In this document: positions 17,634-27,637 of the stretch, in pieces
Layout: every line of letters starts with the position of its first letter
Numbering within the stretch: position 1 is the stretch's first letter
Assembly: GCF_014269205.2 (NCBI RefSeq)
Contig: NZ_JABWRY020000001.1
Location: 806,001 to 870,000, forward strand
Length of the DNA: 64,000 nucleotides
Direction: 5' to 3'
Source of the DNA: Pseudomonas kermanshahensis
GTDB taxonomy: Bacteria; Pseudomonadota; Gammaproteobacteria; Pseudomonadales; Pseudomonadaceae
Translations under genes and position numbers: made by a program
Notes under the pieces: generated by a model
Told to the model about the DNA's origin: nothing
Seen by the model: the letters and a program-made list of their open reading frames with translations, nothing else
Databases searched by the model: none

Positions 17634-18835
17634 CGCAACATCTCCAGCCCTTGATCCAGCGCGTCGAAAAAGCGCTGCAGGTCATCGCTGTCGTTATACA
17701 GCCCCAGCGACACCCGAATCGCCCCCTCAAGCCCCAGCCCTTTGAGCAGCGGCATGGCGCAATGATGGCCGGCACGCACGGCGATGCCTTGCTCGGTCAG
17801 CAGATGGGCGATGTCGGCGTTGTGCACCCCTTCGATCACGAAGCTGGCCAAGGCCGTCTGTGGCGAGCCGAGCACGCGAATGCCATCGCGGTCGGCCAGG
17901 CCGCGCAGCAAGTGCTGGTGCAAGCTGGCCTCATGCCGTTCGACCGCCTGAGCATCGAGGCTGGCCAGGTAATCGAGCGTGGCGCCTAGGCCGATGACAC
18001 CCGCGATGGGTGGGGTACCGGCTTCGAAGCCCAGCGGGGCGGGGCGGAAGCTGGCGCTCTGGTACTCGGCCAGTTGCACCATCTCACCGCCAAATTGCCA
18101 GTGGCGCAGCAGCGCCAGCGCCTGGCTGCGACCGTACAGCACGCCAACCCCTTCCGGGCCATACAGCTTGTGGCTGGAAAAGACATAGAAGTCGCACGCC
18201 AACTGCTGCACATCATGGCGGCCATGCACCACGCCCTGGGCGCCGTCGACCACGGTCAATGCGCCTTGGGCCCGGGCATGGGCCAGCAAGGCCGACAGCG
18301 GTTGCCAGGTGCCCAGCACGTTGGACAGCTGGCTGACCGCCAGTACCCGGGTGCGTGGCCCGATCAGTTGCAGGGCCTGATCGAGGTCGATGCCGCCGTG
18401 AATGTCGAGCGGCAAGATAACCAGGCGAAGGTTGCGCCGCCGGGCCAGCTGTTGCCAGGGCAGCAGGTTGGCATGGTGTTCCAGGGCACTGACGGCGATT
18501 TCGTCACCGGCTTCGAAGCGGTGCTCCAGGCCATAGGCCAGCAAGTTGAGGGCCGAGGTGGCGCCATGGGTGAAAACGATCTGCCGCGAATCGGCGGCAT
18601 TGAGCCAGGCGGCAACCTTGTCGCGGCTGGTTTCGAACGCCTGGGTCGCCAGCGCGCCGGGCAGGTGTTGGGCACGGTGCACGTTCGCCGCGCCATGGCC
18701 GTAGTAATGGCTCAGGGCATCGATCAGGGCTTGCGGTTTCTGGCTGGTGGCGGCGCTGTCCAGGTAAGTCTGGTGCTGCCGTTGCAGGGCGGCGATGGCG
18801 GGGAAATCGGCACGCCAGGGGGAGGGCTGGAACAT
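17630..18835 (-). CDS. csdA: cysteine desulfurase CsdA
   Basis: CsdA is a PLP enzyme that removes sulfur from cysteine to form an enzyme persulfide passed to CsdE. The 401-aa class V aminotransferase-fold protein has the PLP lysine K223 (FSSHKLYGPEGVG), the SAATSQKP opening, and the catalytic Cys C359 (VRAGHHCAMPLL), typical of group II desulfurases. I chose ATG at 18835. An ATG at 18871 would lie inside the dapD terminator hairpin and so is unlikely to be transcribed from a csdA promoter. csdE follows with overlapping codons. Confidence 0.92.
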   Translation of the reverse strand: MFQPSPWRADFPAIAALQRQHQTYLDSAATSQKPQALIDALSHYYGHGAANVHRAQHLPGALATQAFETSRDKVAAWLNAADSRQIVFTHGATSALNLLAYGLEHRFEAGDEIAVSALEHHANLLPWQQLARRRNLRLVILPLDIHGGIDLDQALQLIGPRTRVLAVSQLSNVLGTWQPLSALLAHARAQGALTVVDGAQGVVHGRHDVQQLACDFYVFSSHKLYGPEGVGVLYGRSQALALLRHWQFGGEMVQLAEYQSASFRPAPLGFEAGTPPIAGVIGLGATLDYLASLDAQAVERHEASLHQHLLRGLADRDGIRVLGSPQTALASFVIEGVHNADIAHLLTEQGIAVRAGHHCAMPLLKGLGLEGAIRVSLGLYNDSDDLQRFFDALDQGLEMLR

Positions 18836-18853
18836 GGTCGCGGGGCCTGGAAT

Positions 18854-18883
18854 GAAAAACGGGTCTGGCATTACGCCAGACCC
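18854..18883 (-). terminator. intrinsic terminator of dapD
   Basis: On the minus strand the hairpin GGGTCTGGC-5 bases-GCCAGACCC (stem 18861-18883) is followed by GTTTTTC. This is a classical Rho-independent terminator placed 30 bases after the dapD stop. It separates dapD from csdA. Confidence 0.85.
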
Positions 18884-18913
18884 GATCTTATCACTTCAAA
18901 CCGAGGAAGGTTC

Positions 18914-19948
18914 TCAGTTGTGGGCGTGCAGCGCCTCGTTCAGCTCGATGGCCGACTTGTGAGTCTTGCATTCCACCGCGCCATTCAGCGAGTTGCGACG
19001 GAACAGCAGGTCGGTCTGGCCGGCCAGGTCGCGGGCCTTGACCACTTTGACCAGCTCGTTGTTCTCGTCGAGCAGGTTCACCTTGGTGCCAGCGGTAATG
19101 TACAGGCCAGCTTCGACGGTGTTGCGGTCGCCCAGCGGGATGCCGATACCGGCGTTGGCGCCGATCAGGCAGCCTTCGCCGACCTTGATGACGATGTTGC
19201 CGCCACCGGACAGGGTGCCCATGGTCGAGCAGCCGCCGCCCAGGTCCGAACCCTTGCCGACGAAGACGCCCGCCGAAACGCGGCCTTCGATCATGCCTGG
19301 GCCTTCGGTGCCCGCGTTAAAGTTGACGAAGCCTTCGTGCATGATGGTGGTGCCTTCGCCGATGTAGGCGCCCAGGCGCACACGGGCGGTGTCGGCGATA
19401 CGCACGCCGGCCGGGACCACGTAATCGGTCATTTTCGGGAACTTGTCCACCGAGAACACTTCCAGCAGCTCGCCCTTCAGGCGTGCTTCCAGTTGCAGTT
19501 CGGCCAGCTCGCCCAGGTCGACGGCGCCTTGGTTGGTCCAGGCGACGTTTGGCAGCAGCGGGAAGATGCCGGCCAGGCTCACGCCGTGCGGCTTGACTAG
19601 GCGGTGCGACAGCAGGTGCAGCTTGAGGTAGGCCTCTGGGGTCGAGGTCAGCGCGGCGTCTTCTGCCAGCAGGGTGGCGACCAGCGGCTTGTGGCTTTCA
19701 GCCAGGCGGGTCAGCAGGGCAGCCTGGGCGGCATCGATGCCTTTCACGGCTTCAGCCAGCTGCGCCGCTTGCGCATTGCTGAACGCAATGGCCTGGTTGC
19801 CGCCTTCGTAGCCGAGGATCGGGGTAACGGCAGCGATCAGCTCGGCGCTTGGGTTGACCAGCGGTTGTGCGTAGAAGACTTCAAGCCAGGTGCCCTGGCG
19901 GTTCTGGGAGCCGACACCGAAGGCCAGGCTGAACAGGGTATTGGACAT
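18914..19948 (-). CDS. dapD: 2,3,4,5-tetrahydropyridine-2,6-dicarboxylate N-succinyltransferase DapD
   Basis: DapD transfers succinate from succinyl-CoA to tetrahydrodipicolinate in the succinylase branch of lysine/diaminopimelate synthesis. The 344-aa protein is the long form found in pseudomonads and actinobacteria. It has a distinct N-terminal domain and a left-handed beta-helix C-terminal half, with hexapeptide repeats around RLGAYIGEGTTIMHEGFVNF and GGNIVIKVGEGCLIGANAGIG. It is followed by an intrinsic terminator. The ArsC-like gene 41 bases upstream on the same strand is probably cotranscribed. Confidence 0.95.
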   Translation of the reverse strand: MSNTLFSLAFGVGSQNRQGTWLEVFYAQPLVNPSAELIAAVTPILGYEGGNQAIAFSNAQAAQLAEAVKGIDAAQAALLTRLAESHKPLVATLLAEDAALTSTPEAYLKLHLLSHRLVKPHGVSLAGIFPLLPNVAWTNQGAVDLGELAELQLEARLKGELLEVFSVDKFPKMTDYVVPAGVRIADTARVRLGAYIGEGTTIMHEGFVNFNAGTEGPGMIEGRVSAGVFVGKGSDLGGGCSTMGTLSGGGNIVIKVGEGCLIGANAGIGIPLGDRNTVEAGLYITAGTKVNLLDENNELVKVVKARDLAGQTDLLFRRNSLNGAVECKTHKSAIELNEALHAHN

Positions 19949-19989
19949 GGGATTACCTCGTGCGAAATAGGGTGGAAGCGCAGGCGGGC

Positions 19990-20337
19990 TCAGGCCAGCG
20001 CTGCGGCATACGAATCAGCTTTGAAACCAACCAGGGTGCGCTCGCCCAGATCGAGCACCGGGCGCTTGATCATCGAAGGTTGGGCAAGCATCAGCTCGAC
20101 GGCCTTGGCCTGGTCGATATCAGCCTTGCTGGCGTCGTCGAGCTTGCGGAAGGTGGTGCCGGCACGGTTGAGGATGACTTCCCAGCCGTGTTCGTCGCAC
20201 CAGCGGTTCAGGCTGTCACGGTCGATGCCTTGGGTTTTGTAGTCATGGAATTCGTAGGCGATGGCTTTGTCTTCGAGCCAGGTACGCGCCTTTTTCATGG
20301 TGTCACAGGCTTTGATGCCGTAGAGCGTGTAAGTCAT
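19990..20337 (-). CDS. ArsC/Spx-family protein (YffB-like)
   Basis: This 115-aa thioredoxin-fold protein opens with MTYTLYGIKACDTMKKA; the CDT sequence is the site of the single catalytic-type Cys of the ArsC/Spx/MgsR family. It ends with IKRPVLDLGERTLVGFK, also conserved there. E. coli YffB, which lies next to dapE, is the best-known relative, and here the gene precedes dapD. Function is unsettled; glutathione-dependent thiol chemistry has been proposed for YffB. I chose ATG 20337. ATG 20346 would add three residues, and neither has a strong ribosome-binding site. Confidence 0.82.
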   Translation of the reverse strand: MTYTLYGIKACDTMKKARTWLEDKAIAYEFHDYKTQGIDRDSLNRWCDEHGWEVILNRAGTTFRKLDDASKADIDQAKAVELMLAQPSMIKRPVLDLGERTLVGFKADSYAAALA

Positions 20338-20461
20338 TGTGTACATTGGGGCAAAGGTTCCCCAATTTCTCCATTTTTCGAAAGTCAGTCGCGGGATTAT
20401 GCGGGAACGATTCGGTGAGCGCCACGGGGTGTGGGCGAATGGGGAGGGGTTGAGCGTTGTA

Positions 20462-20703
20462 GCGCCTATGAGACCGAGCGCCGCCCGCGCGGCGCTTCGC
20501 AGCACAAGGCTGCTCCTACATCTGTTTCGGGCCAGTCACGCCTGTGGAATCTGCGCGCGACCGCCTTGTTTGTCCGACTCGATATCAAGGTGGGCACCAA
20601 GGGGCCGCGCGCCCATGCCACAGGAATAATTGGCCCGAAACAGATGTAGGAGCAGCCTTGTGCTGCGAAGCGCCGCGCGGGCGGCGCTCGTTCTCATAGG
20701 CGC
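20462..20703. repeat. large inverted repeat (REP-type, 73-base arms)
   Basis: The arms at 20462-20534 and 20631-20703 are almost perfectly complementary. Each contains a REP-like core (GCGGCGCTTCGCAGCACAAG and GCTGCTCCTACA) plus flanking sequence from GCGCCTATGAG to TGTTTCGGGCCA. The 96-base centre is itself partly self-complementary (CCTGTGG...CCACAGG). The 545-base gap between the ArsC-like gene and the antiporter gene (20338-20882) contains only this repeat and presumably two divergent promoters. I see no credible coding frame in it. Confidence 0.9.
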
Positions 20704-20882
20704 CAACGCCCTTCAGCCTTGCCCCCCGTCACCCAAACACATGCATCATCGTGTTACATATTCCCGCCGCACCTGCGACTATCGTGCAGCGGCCCCGCAT
20801 TGCCATACGCCGCTAACATATTGTTTCAATGGCGATGTTTCGCCTCGCTACGGTTATTGATTCATAAAGGAAGCTTTCACGG

Positions 20883-22529
20883 ATGCAGTCAGCCTATACC
20901 GTCCTCATTTTGCTCACGCTGGTCAGCGTGTCGAAGCTGGTCGGCCGGATGATTCCGCTGCCCCTGCCATTGGTGCAGATTGCCGCTGGCGCGCTGCTGG
21001 CCTGGCCCACCCTGGGGCTGCACGTGGCCCTGGACCCCGAGCTGTTCCTCTTCCTGTTCCTGCCGCCGCTGCTGTTTGCCGATGGCTGGCGCATTCCCAA
21101 GCGCGAATTGTGGCGCATTCGCGGGCCGGTGGTGGCGCTGGCCGTGGGGTTGGTGCTGTTTACCGTGGTCGGCGCCGGTTACTTCATTCACTGGCTGTTG
21201 CCGAGCATCCCGCTGCCGGTCGCTTTTGCCCTGGCAGCGGTGTTGTCGCCTACCGATGCCGTGGCCGTTTCGGCCATTGCACAGGACCGTCTGCCAACCC
21301 CGCTGATGCATATGCTGCAGGGTGAGGCGCTGATGAACGATGCCTCGGGCCTGGTGACGTTCAAGTTCGCCTTGGCCGCAGCGATCACGGGGGTGTTCTC
21401 GTTGGCCGATGCAAGCTTCAGCTTCGTCCTGGTCGCCCTTGGCGGCCTGGCGGTCGGCGTTGCCCTGAGCTGGCTGATCGGCCGTCTGCGCGCCTGGATG
21501 ATCGCCCGCGGCTGGGACGACCCCGCCACGCACGTGGTGTTCATGCTGTTGCTGCCCTTTGCGGCATATGTATTGGCAGAGCGCCTGGGGGTATCCGGCA
21601 TTCTGTCGGCAGTGGCGGCCGGCATGATGCAGAGCTGGCTCGACCTGCTGCCCCGCCAGACCAGTACCCGCTTGCTCAATCGCAGTGTGTGGTCGTTGCT
21701 GGAGTTTGCCTTCAATGGCCTGATCTTCCTGCTGCTCGGCCTGCAATTGCCGGACATCATCAAGGCCGTCGTGAGCCACGAGGCCACTGTCTGGCCGACC
21801 TTGGCCTGGCGCTGCCTGGATGTACTGGCGATCTTCGCGGCGTTGATCCTGCTGCGGTTTATCTGGGTGCAGAGCATCTGGCGGGCCATTGGTGTGGTAC
21901 GCCGCTGGCGGGGCAAGCCGGCGCTGGTGCTGATGCCCACGGCGCGTTCCTGCTGGCTGCTGACCCTAGGGGGTGTACGTGGCGCCGTGACTCTGGCGGG
22001 TGTGATGTCGGTGCCGCTGTTGATCAGTGCGGGGCAGGCGTTCCCCGAGCGTGATTTGCTCATCTTCATCGCCGCAGGGGTCATTCTGCTGTCGTTGATC
22101 AGTGCCTGCATTGCCTTGCCGATTCTGCTGCGCGGCGTCACCCAAAGCCCGGATGAGCGGCTGCATCAAGAAGTGCTGGAGGCTTGGCGACGCACGGCCG
22201 AGGCCGCGATTCATGCCCTGGAGGCGGAAGAGGTGATCGATGCCAATGCGCCGCAGGATGCCGCGCAAGCAACACTGGCGACCGAGCTCAAGGCGCGGTT
22301 GATGGCCGAGTACCGGGACGAGCTGGACAGTTACAACGACACGGCGGAGGCACGGGCCCTGGCTGAGCAGATGGACCTGCTTGAGCGGCGTTTGCGCTTG
22401 CGTGCGCTGCGGGCGCAGCGGCTGGAGTTGTACAACCTGCATCGTCAGCACCTGGTGGGCGATGAGGTGGTGCGGCAGGTGCTGGGTGAGCTGGATATGA
22501 GCGAGGCGAACCTGGGCGCTGTCCGGTAG
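20883..22529 (+). CDS. CPA1-family Na+/H+ (monovalent cation/proton) antiporter
   Basis: This 548-aa inner-membrane transporter has about 11-12 hydrophobic segments in the first 420 residues, then a soluble, charged cytoplasmic tail (about 125 residues, rich in Glu/Arg and probably helical). The family features VLSPTDAVAVSAI and GEALMNDASGLV are present; the ND motif of the latter is the ion-binding centre of electroneutral CPA1 exchangers. It resembles NhaP/YjcE-type antiporters. Ion choice (Na+, K+ or Li+) cannot be told. It is transcribed alone, between the large inverted repeat and a REP pair. Confidence 0.88.
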   Translation: MQSAYTVLILLTLVSVSKLVGRMIPLPLPLVQIAAGALLAWPTLGLHVALDPELFLFLFLPPLLFADGWRIPKRELWRIRGPVVALAVGLVLFTVVGAGYFIHWLLPSIPLPVAFALAAVLSPTDAVAVSAIAQDRLPTPLMHMLQGEALMNDASGLVTFKFALAAAITGVFSLADASFSFVLVALGGLAVGVALSWLIGRLRAWMIARGWDDPATHVVFMLLLPFAAYVLAERLGVSGILSAVAAGMMQSWLDLLPRQTSTRLLNRSVWSLLEFAFNGLIFLLLGLQLPDIIKAVVSHEATVWPTLAWRCLDVLAIFAALILLRFIWVQSIWRAIGVVRRWRGKPALVLMPTARSCWLLTLGGVRGAVTLAGVMSVPLLISAGQAFPERDLLIFIAAGVILLSLISACIALPILLRGVTQSPDERLHQEVLEAWRRTAEAAIHALEAEEVIDANAPQDAAQATLATELKARLMAEYRDELDSYNDTAEARALAEQMDLLERRLRLRALRAQRLELYNLHRQHLVGDEVVRQVLGELDMSEANLGAVR

Positions 22530-22535
22530 CTCGCA

Positions 22536-22670
22536 GGGGCCGCTCTGCAGCCCATTCGCGGGGCAAGCCCGCTCCCACAGGGGCCTCACAAGGTCTGAGC
22601 CTGCGCAGTTATCTGTAGGAGCTGGCTTGTCGGGGCGCCGAACCGCTGCGATGGGGCGCAAAGCGCCCCC
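22536..22670. repeat. REP pair of unequal elements
   Basis: A REP at about 22536-22585 contains TTCGCGGGGCAAGCCCGCTC, the same core as at 6799 and 47190. A diverged partner in the other orientation lies at about 22615-22670 and includes a perfect hairpin GGGGCGC-aaa-GCGCCCC (22653-22669) a few bases after the dapC stop. The locus separates the convergent antiporter and dapC genes and probably terminates both. Confidence 0.75.
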
Positions 22671-22677
22671 TGCCTAA

Positions 22678-23874
22678 TCAGCGGTTCTGCAGGAACGCGC
22701 GAATCCGCTCGGCGGCCTCGATGCACTCGGCCAGCGGCGCAACCAACGCCATGCGCACTCGGCCAGCGCCAGGGTTCACGCCATCCACGTCACGCGACAG
22801 GTACGACCCCGGCACCACGGTCACATGCTGGGCTTCGAACAGGTCGCGGGTGAACGCGGCGTCGCAGCCCGGCACCTTGGCCCACAGGTAGAAGCTGCCA
22901 TCCGGGCGTTGCACATCCATCACCGGCTGCAGGATATCCAGCACGGCATCGTACTTGGCGCGGTACTGGTCACGGTTTTCGCGCACGTGCGCCTCGTCCT
23001 GCCAGGCAGCGATGCTGGCCAGCTGGGTCTGCACGGGCATGGCGCAGCCGTGGTAGGTGCGGTACAGCAAAAATGGCTTGATGATCTCGGCATCGCCCGC
23101 GACGAAGCCCGAACGCAGGCCAGGCAGGTTGGAACGCTTGGACAGGCTGTGGAACACCACGCAGCGTTTGAAATCGCTGCGGCCCAGTTCGGCGCAGGCG
23201 CTGAGCAGGCCCGGTGGTGGGGCGTCTTCGTCGAAGTACAGCTCGCTGTAGCATTCGTCGGCGGCGATCACGAAATCATGCTCGTCGGCCAGGGCAATCA
23301 GCTTCTTCAGGGTGTCCATCGGCACCAGCGCGCCGGTAGGGTTGCCTGGCGAGCACAGGAAGAGGATTTGGCAACGCTGCCAGACATCAGCCGGCACGGC
23401 GTCGAAGTCAGGGTTGAAGCCGTTGTTTTCAAGGCACGGCAGGTAGTGCGGGGTGGCGCCTGCCAGCAGCGCCGCGCCTTCGTAGATCTGGTAGAACGGG
23501 TTAGGGCTGACCACCAGGCCATCATCGGCCCGGTTGACCACGGCCTGGGTGAAGGCGAACAGTGCTTCACGGGTGCCGTTGACCGGCAGGATGTGACGGT
23601 CGGCATCCAGCCAGCCGGTTGGCACGCCGAAGCGGCGCTCGCACCACTGGCCGATGGCCTGGCGCAGCCCTGGCAGGCCGAGGGTGCTGGGGTACACCGC
23701 CAGCTTGTCGAGGTTGTCGGCCATGGCCTGGGCGACGAACGCCGGCGATGTGTGCTTCGGCTCACCGATCGACAGCGCGATGGCGCGCTTGTCGGCCGCA
23801 GGTTTCACACTGCCCAGCAGGGCGCGCAGTTTCTCGAACGGGTAGGGCTGAAGCTGGGTCAGGGCATGGTTCAT
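22678..23874 (-). CDS. dapC: succinyldiaminopimelate aminotransferase DapC
   Basis: This is a PLP-dependent class I aminotransferase of 398 aa that makes N-succinyl-LL-diaminopimelate. The PLP lysine is K246 in FHSLSKRSNLPG, and FLCSPGNPTGALVP is the other family signature. The context (glnD, map, with dapD nearby) matches dapC of pseudomonads, which distinguishes it from general aspartate aminotransferases. It is the last gene of a minus-strand map-glnD-dapC operon (30-base gap from glnD). Confidence 0.9.
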   Translation of the reverse strand: MNHALTQLQPYPFEKLRALLGSVKPAADKRAIALSIGEPKHTSPAFVAQAMADNLDKLAVYPSTLGLPGLRQAIGQWCERRFGVPTGWLDADRHILPVNGTREALFAFTQAVVNRADDGLVVSPNPFYQIYEGAALLAGATPHYLPCLENNGFNPDFDAVPADVWQRCQILFLCSPGNPTGALVPMDTLKKLIALADEHDFVIAADECYSELYFDEDAPPPGLLSACAELGRSDFKRCVVFHSLSKRSNLPGLRSGFVAGDAEIIKPFLLYRTYHGCAMPVQTQLASIAAWQDEAHVRENRDQYRAKYDAVLDILQPVMDVQRPDGSFYLWAKVPGCDAAFTRDLFEAQHVTVVPGSYLSRDVDGVNPGAGRVRMALVAPLAECIEAAERIRAFLQNR

Positions 23875-23904
23875 CGGCGCAAGGTCTCGTCAATCGTCTA
23901 ATCG

Positions 23905-26607
23905 TTAAAAGGTCACGCGGGTCGGGCTGGCGTCGCTCGCCTGGCCAGCCTGCAACTGCTGGACGATAGCCTCCTGCAGGCGGCTGCACAGCTGCGGGTC
24001 GGACAGCGGCTGGTTATCGGCATCGGTGATGAAGAACACGTCTTCCACGCGCTCGCCGAGGGTGGCGATCTTGGCGTTCTGCAACGACAGGTCGAACTCC
24101 AGGAAGATGCGGCCGATCCGAGCCAGCAGGCCCGGCCGGTCGGGCGCGGTGATCTCAAGGATGGTCACCGGCCGTTGGGCATCGTTGAGGATGGTCACCT
24201 GCGGCGGGAAATTGAAGTGCTTGAGCTGGCGTGGCACCCGGCGTTGAATGATCGTCGGGTAGTCCTCGGGGTTGCGCAGCGCTTCGGTGAGGCCGTCGCG
24301 AATCTGCTTGACCCGCTGCGGGTTGTCGCCGATCGAGCCGCCGTCATTGTCGAGCACGATATAGGTGTCGAGGGTGAACTGGCTGCTCGAGGTGATGATG
24401 CGCGCGTCATGGATGTTCAGGTTCAACTGCGACATGGCCGCCACGGTCACGGCGAAGAAGTCGTGCTGGTCGGGGGCATAGATGAAGATCTGCGTACCGC
24501 CCTCGAACTCGCGCTGGGTGGTTTCCTTGATCAGCACCAGCGGCCCGCCGTCGGCCGGCTGCTGGAGGATGGCGTCGGTGTGCCAGGCCACATCGGCCGC
24601 GTTGTGCTTGAGGAAGTAGTCGTCGCCCAGCTGCGACCAGAGTTGCTCGACGTCGTCCGGGTCGACGCCTTCGCGCACGAGGATGTCCAACGCGGCGCTT
24701 TGGGTCTGGCGGATCTGCTCTTCGCGGTCCAGTGGGTTTTCCAGGCCACGGCGCAGGGCGCGCTTGGTCTCGGTGTACAGCTGGCGCAGCAGGCTGGCGC
24801 GCCAGGAGTTCCACAGGCTGGGGTTGGTGGCGTTGATGTCGGCCACGGTCAGCACATAGAGGTAATCCAGGCGGGTCTCGTCCCCCACATGCAAGGCAAA
24901 GTCGTTGATCACCTGTGGGTCGGACAGGTCTTTGCGCTGTGCGGTGGTGGACATCACCAGGTGGTTCAGCACCAGCCAGACGATCAGGCGGCTGTCCCAG
25001 GCCGGCAGTTGGTGGCGCTCGCAGAACGTCTGTGCGTCCACCGCGCCCAGCTCCGAGTGGTCACCCTGGCGGCCCTTGCCGATGTCGTGGTAAAGCCCGG
25101 CCAGGTAGATCAGCTCGGGTTTGGGCAGGCGGCCCATGAGCTTGCTGGCCAGCGGGAATTTCTCGGAAACCGGCGTGTACTGCAGTTTGCGCAGGTGCTT
25201 GATCAGGTTGAGCGTGTGCGCATCGACCGTATAGATGTGGAACAGGTCATGCTGCATCTGCCCGACGATCAGGCCGAATTCCGGCAGGTAGCGGCCGAGG
25301 ATGCCGTAGCGGTTCATCCGGCGCAGATTGCGGTGGATGCCGATCTCGCACTTGAACAGCTCGATGAACAGGCTGGTGTTGCGGATATCGTGACGGAAGG
25401 TTTCGTCGATCAGGTGCCGGTGCTCGCGCAGCAGGCGCACGGTATCAGCGCGTACCCCTTTGATCTCCGGGTGCTGGGCCATCAGCACGAAGATTTCCAG
25501 CATGGCGAACGGCGTGCGTTTGAATACGTTCGGCTTGGCGGCTTCTATATAGCCGTCATGCAGGCGGAAGCGCGCATTCAAGGGTTGAGTGGTGCCGCTG
25601 TCATCGTCGGCGAGGATGACTTCCTCGAAGTGCTGGATGATCAGGTCGCACAACTGGCTGATGCTCATCACCACCCGGTAGTACTGCTGCATGAACTGCT
25701 CGATCGCGCGCTTGGGGTTCTCGTCGCTGTAGCCCAGCAAGGCGGCGATGCTGCGCTGGTGGTCGAACAGCAAGCGGTCTTCCGAGCGCCCGGCCAGCAT
25801 GTGCAGGGCATAGCGCACCTTCCACAGGAAGTCCTGGGAGGAGGCCAGCAGTTCGTTCTCGCTTTCCAGCAAAAAACCTTCACCGGCCAGGGCGTGCAGG
25901 TTCAGCGTGCCGTATTGGCGGCGCGCCACCCACAACACGGTCTGGATGTCGCGCAGGCCACCGGGTGAGCCCTTGACGTTGGGCTCAAGGTTGTACTCGG
26001 TGTCGTTGTACTTGTGGTGGCGGGCCTTGAGCTCGGCGCGCTTGGCCAGGAAGAACTCCTTGCTCGGCCACATGTGCTCGGTGCTGGTGACGTCCAGCAT
26101 GCGCTGGCGCAAGGCTTCGGGGCCGGCGACGGTGCGGCTTTCCATCATGTTGGTGATGACCGTCAGGTCGGCACGTGCCTGCTCGGCACATTCGTCGACG
26201 GTGCGCACACTCTGGCCCACTTCCAGGCCGATGTCCCAGAGCAGGGTGAGGAAGCGCTCGATGGCCTCGCGGTACTGTTCGTGTTCGGCAGCACCTAGCA
26301 AAATCAGCAGGTCGATGTCGGAATGCGGGTGCAGTTCACCGCGCCCGTAACCGCCTACCGCGACCAGGGCGATGCCGCGCTGGTCGCCCCAGTCGAACTG
26401 GTTCCAGGCCTGCTGCAGGATGTTGTCGACGAGCCAGGCGCGGTCCTCGATCAAACGGCGGATTTCGCGGCCTTCGCGAAAACGCCGGTCGAGCACCTCG
26501 CCCGCCTGGCGGATGGCTTTCTTGAAGGCGGCGATAGGGCTCGCCTTGAGGGCCAGTTCCGCCTGGAACTGGCCGCGGTCGAACAGCTCGGGATCCACCT
26601 GGGGCAT
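23905..26607 (-). CDS. glnD: bifunctional [protein-PII] uridylyltransferase/uridylyl-removing enzyme GlnD
   Basis: GlnD senses glutamine and adds or removes UMP on PII proteins, setting nitrogen control. The 900-aa protein has a nucleotidyltransferase domain with [17 protein letters not shown] (from residue 85; D97 and D99 bind metal), a central HD domain ([15 protein letters not shown], about residue 507), and two C-terminal ACT domains (about 710-790 and 818-890; [20 protein letters not shown] in the second). All key residues are present, so both activities are expected. It lies 37 bases after map and 30 before dapC. Confidence 0.95.
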   Translation of the reverse strand: MPQVDPELFDRGQFQAELALKASPIAAFKKAIRQAGEVLDRRFREGREIRRLIEDRAWLVDNILQQAWNQFDWGDQRGIALVAVGGYGRGELHPHSDIDLLILLGAAEHEQYREAIERFLTLLWDIGLEVGQSVRTVDECAEQARADLTVITNMMESRTVAGPEALRQRMLDVTSTEHMWPSKEFFLAKRAELKARHHKYNDTEYNLEPNVKGSPGGLRDIQTVLWVARRQYGTLNLHALAGEGFLLESENELLASSQDFLWKVRYALHMLAGRSEDRLLFDHQRSIAALLGYSDENPKRAIEQFMQQYYRVVMSISQLCDLIIQHFEEVILADDDSGTTQPLNARFRLHDGYIEAAKPNVFKRTPFAMLEIFVLMAQHPEIKGVRADTVRLLREHRHLIDETFRHDIRNTSLFIELFKCEIGIHRNLRRMNRYGILGRYLPEFGLIVGQMQHDLFHIYTVDAHTLNLIKHLRKLQYTPVSEKFPLASKLMGRLPKPELIYLAGLYHDIGKGRQGDHSELGAVDAQTFCERHQLPAWDSRLIVWLVLNHLVMSTTAQRKDLSDPQVINDFALHVGDETRLDYLYVLTVADINATNPSLWNSWRASLLRQLYTETKRALRRGLENPLDREEQIRQTQSAALDILVREGVDPDDVEQLWSQLGDDYFLKHNAADVAWHTDAILQQPADGGPLVLIKETTQREFEGGTQIFIYAPDQHDFFAVTVAAMSQLNLNIHDARIITSSSQFTLDTYIVLDNDGGSIGDNPQRVKQIRDGLTEALRNPEDYPTIIQRRVPRQLKHFNFPPQVTILNDAQRPVTILEITAPDRPGLLARIGRIFLEFDLSLQNAKIATLGERVEDVFFITDADNQPLSDPQLCSRLQEAIVQQLQAGQASDASPTRVTF

Positions 26608-26644
26608 TGCGTCGCGTTCCTGTCGTGGGGTGCCTGGCGCGGAC

Positions 26645-27427
26645 TCAGGCCGAGGTGCGCGCGATAGTGTCGTCCTTGCGCAGGGTGAAGATCTCGTAAC
26701 CGGTCGCCGTCACCACCAGGGTGTGCTCCCACTGGGCCGAGAGCTTGCGGTCCTTGGTAATGGCGGTCCAGCCATCGCCCAGGACCTTGGTGTCTGCCTT
26801 GCCCTGGTTGATCATCGGCTCGATGGTGAAGGTCATGCCTTCTTTGAGTTCCATGCCAGTGCCGGCGCGGCCGTAGTGGAGGATCTGCGGTTCTTCGTGG
26901 AACACTTTGCCGATGCCGTGCCCGCAGAATTCGCGCACCACCGAGAAGCCGTTCTTTTCAGCGTGCTTCTGGATCACTTCGCCGATGTCGCCCAGGCGGC
27001 AGCCCGGCTTGACCAGCTCGATGGCCTTGTACATGCATTCCTGGGTGACCTTGGACAGGCGCTCGGCCCAGACCGGCACGTTGCCGACGTGGAACATGCG
27101 GCTGGTGTCGCCGTGGTAGCCGTCCTTGATCACGGTGACATCGATGTTGAGCGTGTCACCGTCCTTGAGCGGTTTGTCGTTGGGGATGCCGTGGCAGACC
27201 ACATGGTTGATCGAGGTGCAGATCGACTTGGGGTAACCCTTGTAGTTGAGCGGCGCCGGGATGGCCTGCTGCACGTTGACGATGTAGTCGTGGCACAGGC
27301 GGTCCAGTTCTTCGGTGGTGACACCGGGCTTGACGTGCTCTTCGATCATTTCCAGCACCTCGGCGGCCAGGCGGCCGGCGATGCGCATCTTCTCGATGTC
27401 TTCTGCGGTCTTGATGGTGACGGTCAT
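26645..27427 (-). CDS. map: type I methionine aminopeptidase
   Basis: Map removes the N-terminal Met from new proteins. The 260-aa enzyme has H79 in the substrate site (VCHGIP) and the five metal ligands D96, D107, H170 (FCGHGIG), E203 (TIEPMI) and E234 (WEHT). It lacks an N-terminal extension, as expected for type Ia. It is the first gene of the map-glnD-dapC operon and divergent from rpsB, the common arrangement in gammaproteobacteria. Confidence 0.95.
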   Translation of the reverse strand: MTVTIKTAEDIEKMRIAGRLAAEVLEMIEEHVKPGVTTEELDRLCHDYIVNVQQAIPAPLNYKGYPKSICTSINHVVCHGIPNDKPLKDGDTLNIDVTVIKDGYHGDTSRMFHVGNVPVWAERLSKVTQECMYKAIELVKPGCRLGDIGEVIQKHAEKNGFSVVREFCGHGIGKVFHEEPQILHYGRAGTGMELKEGMTFTIEPMINQGKADTKVLGDGWTAITKDRKLSAQWEHTLVVTATGYEIFTLRKDDTIARTSA

Positions 27428-27625
27428 TACAGGCTCTCTACGGCGCCGTGCACGGCGCGAACAAACGGGAAAGGCCGGATTCTAGCAGAGCAGGGCGGCA
27501 ATCGGTCGGGATAAAGCCGGCCATCCTGCTGTCTATAGAGGGCATTTTGGCCTGAAAGCCTGGGTGCTGCAAAAACCGCTGACGGACGCGACAGTATTCG
27601 GGTTCCGTTCGCTCGCGGTCTGTGG

Positions 27626-27631
27626 TATAAA
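27626..27631 (+). promoter_or_regulatory. candidate -10 box of rpsB
   Basis: GGTATAAAATG gives a good -10 (TATAAA). TTCCGT sits 17 bases upstream in the -35 position, a weak match. This would start the mRNA near 27638 and leave a leader of about 135 bases. Confidence 0.5.
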
Positions 27632-27637
27632 ATGCGC

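Noticed and set aside
20431..20860. Short open frames in the ArsC-like/antiporter gap
   Set aside because: They run through the large inverted repeat, and their translations are just the repeat in different frames.
24175..25968. Long plus-strand open frame across glnD
   Set aside because: glnD on the minus strand has all catalytic motifs through this stretch; the other frame is a shadow.
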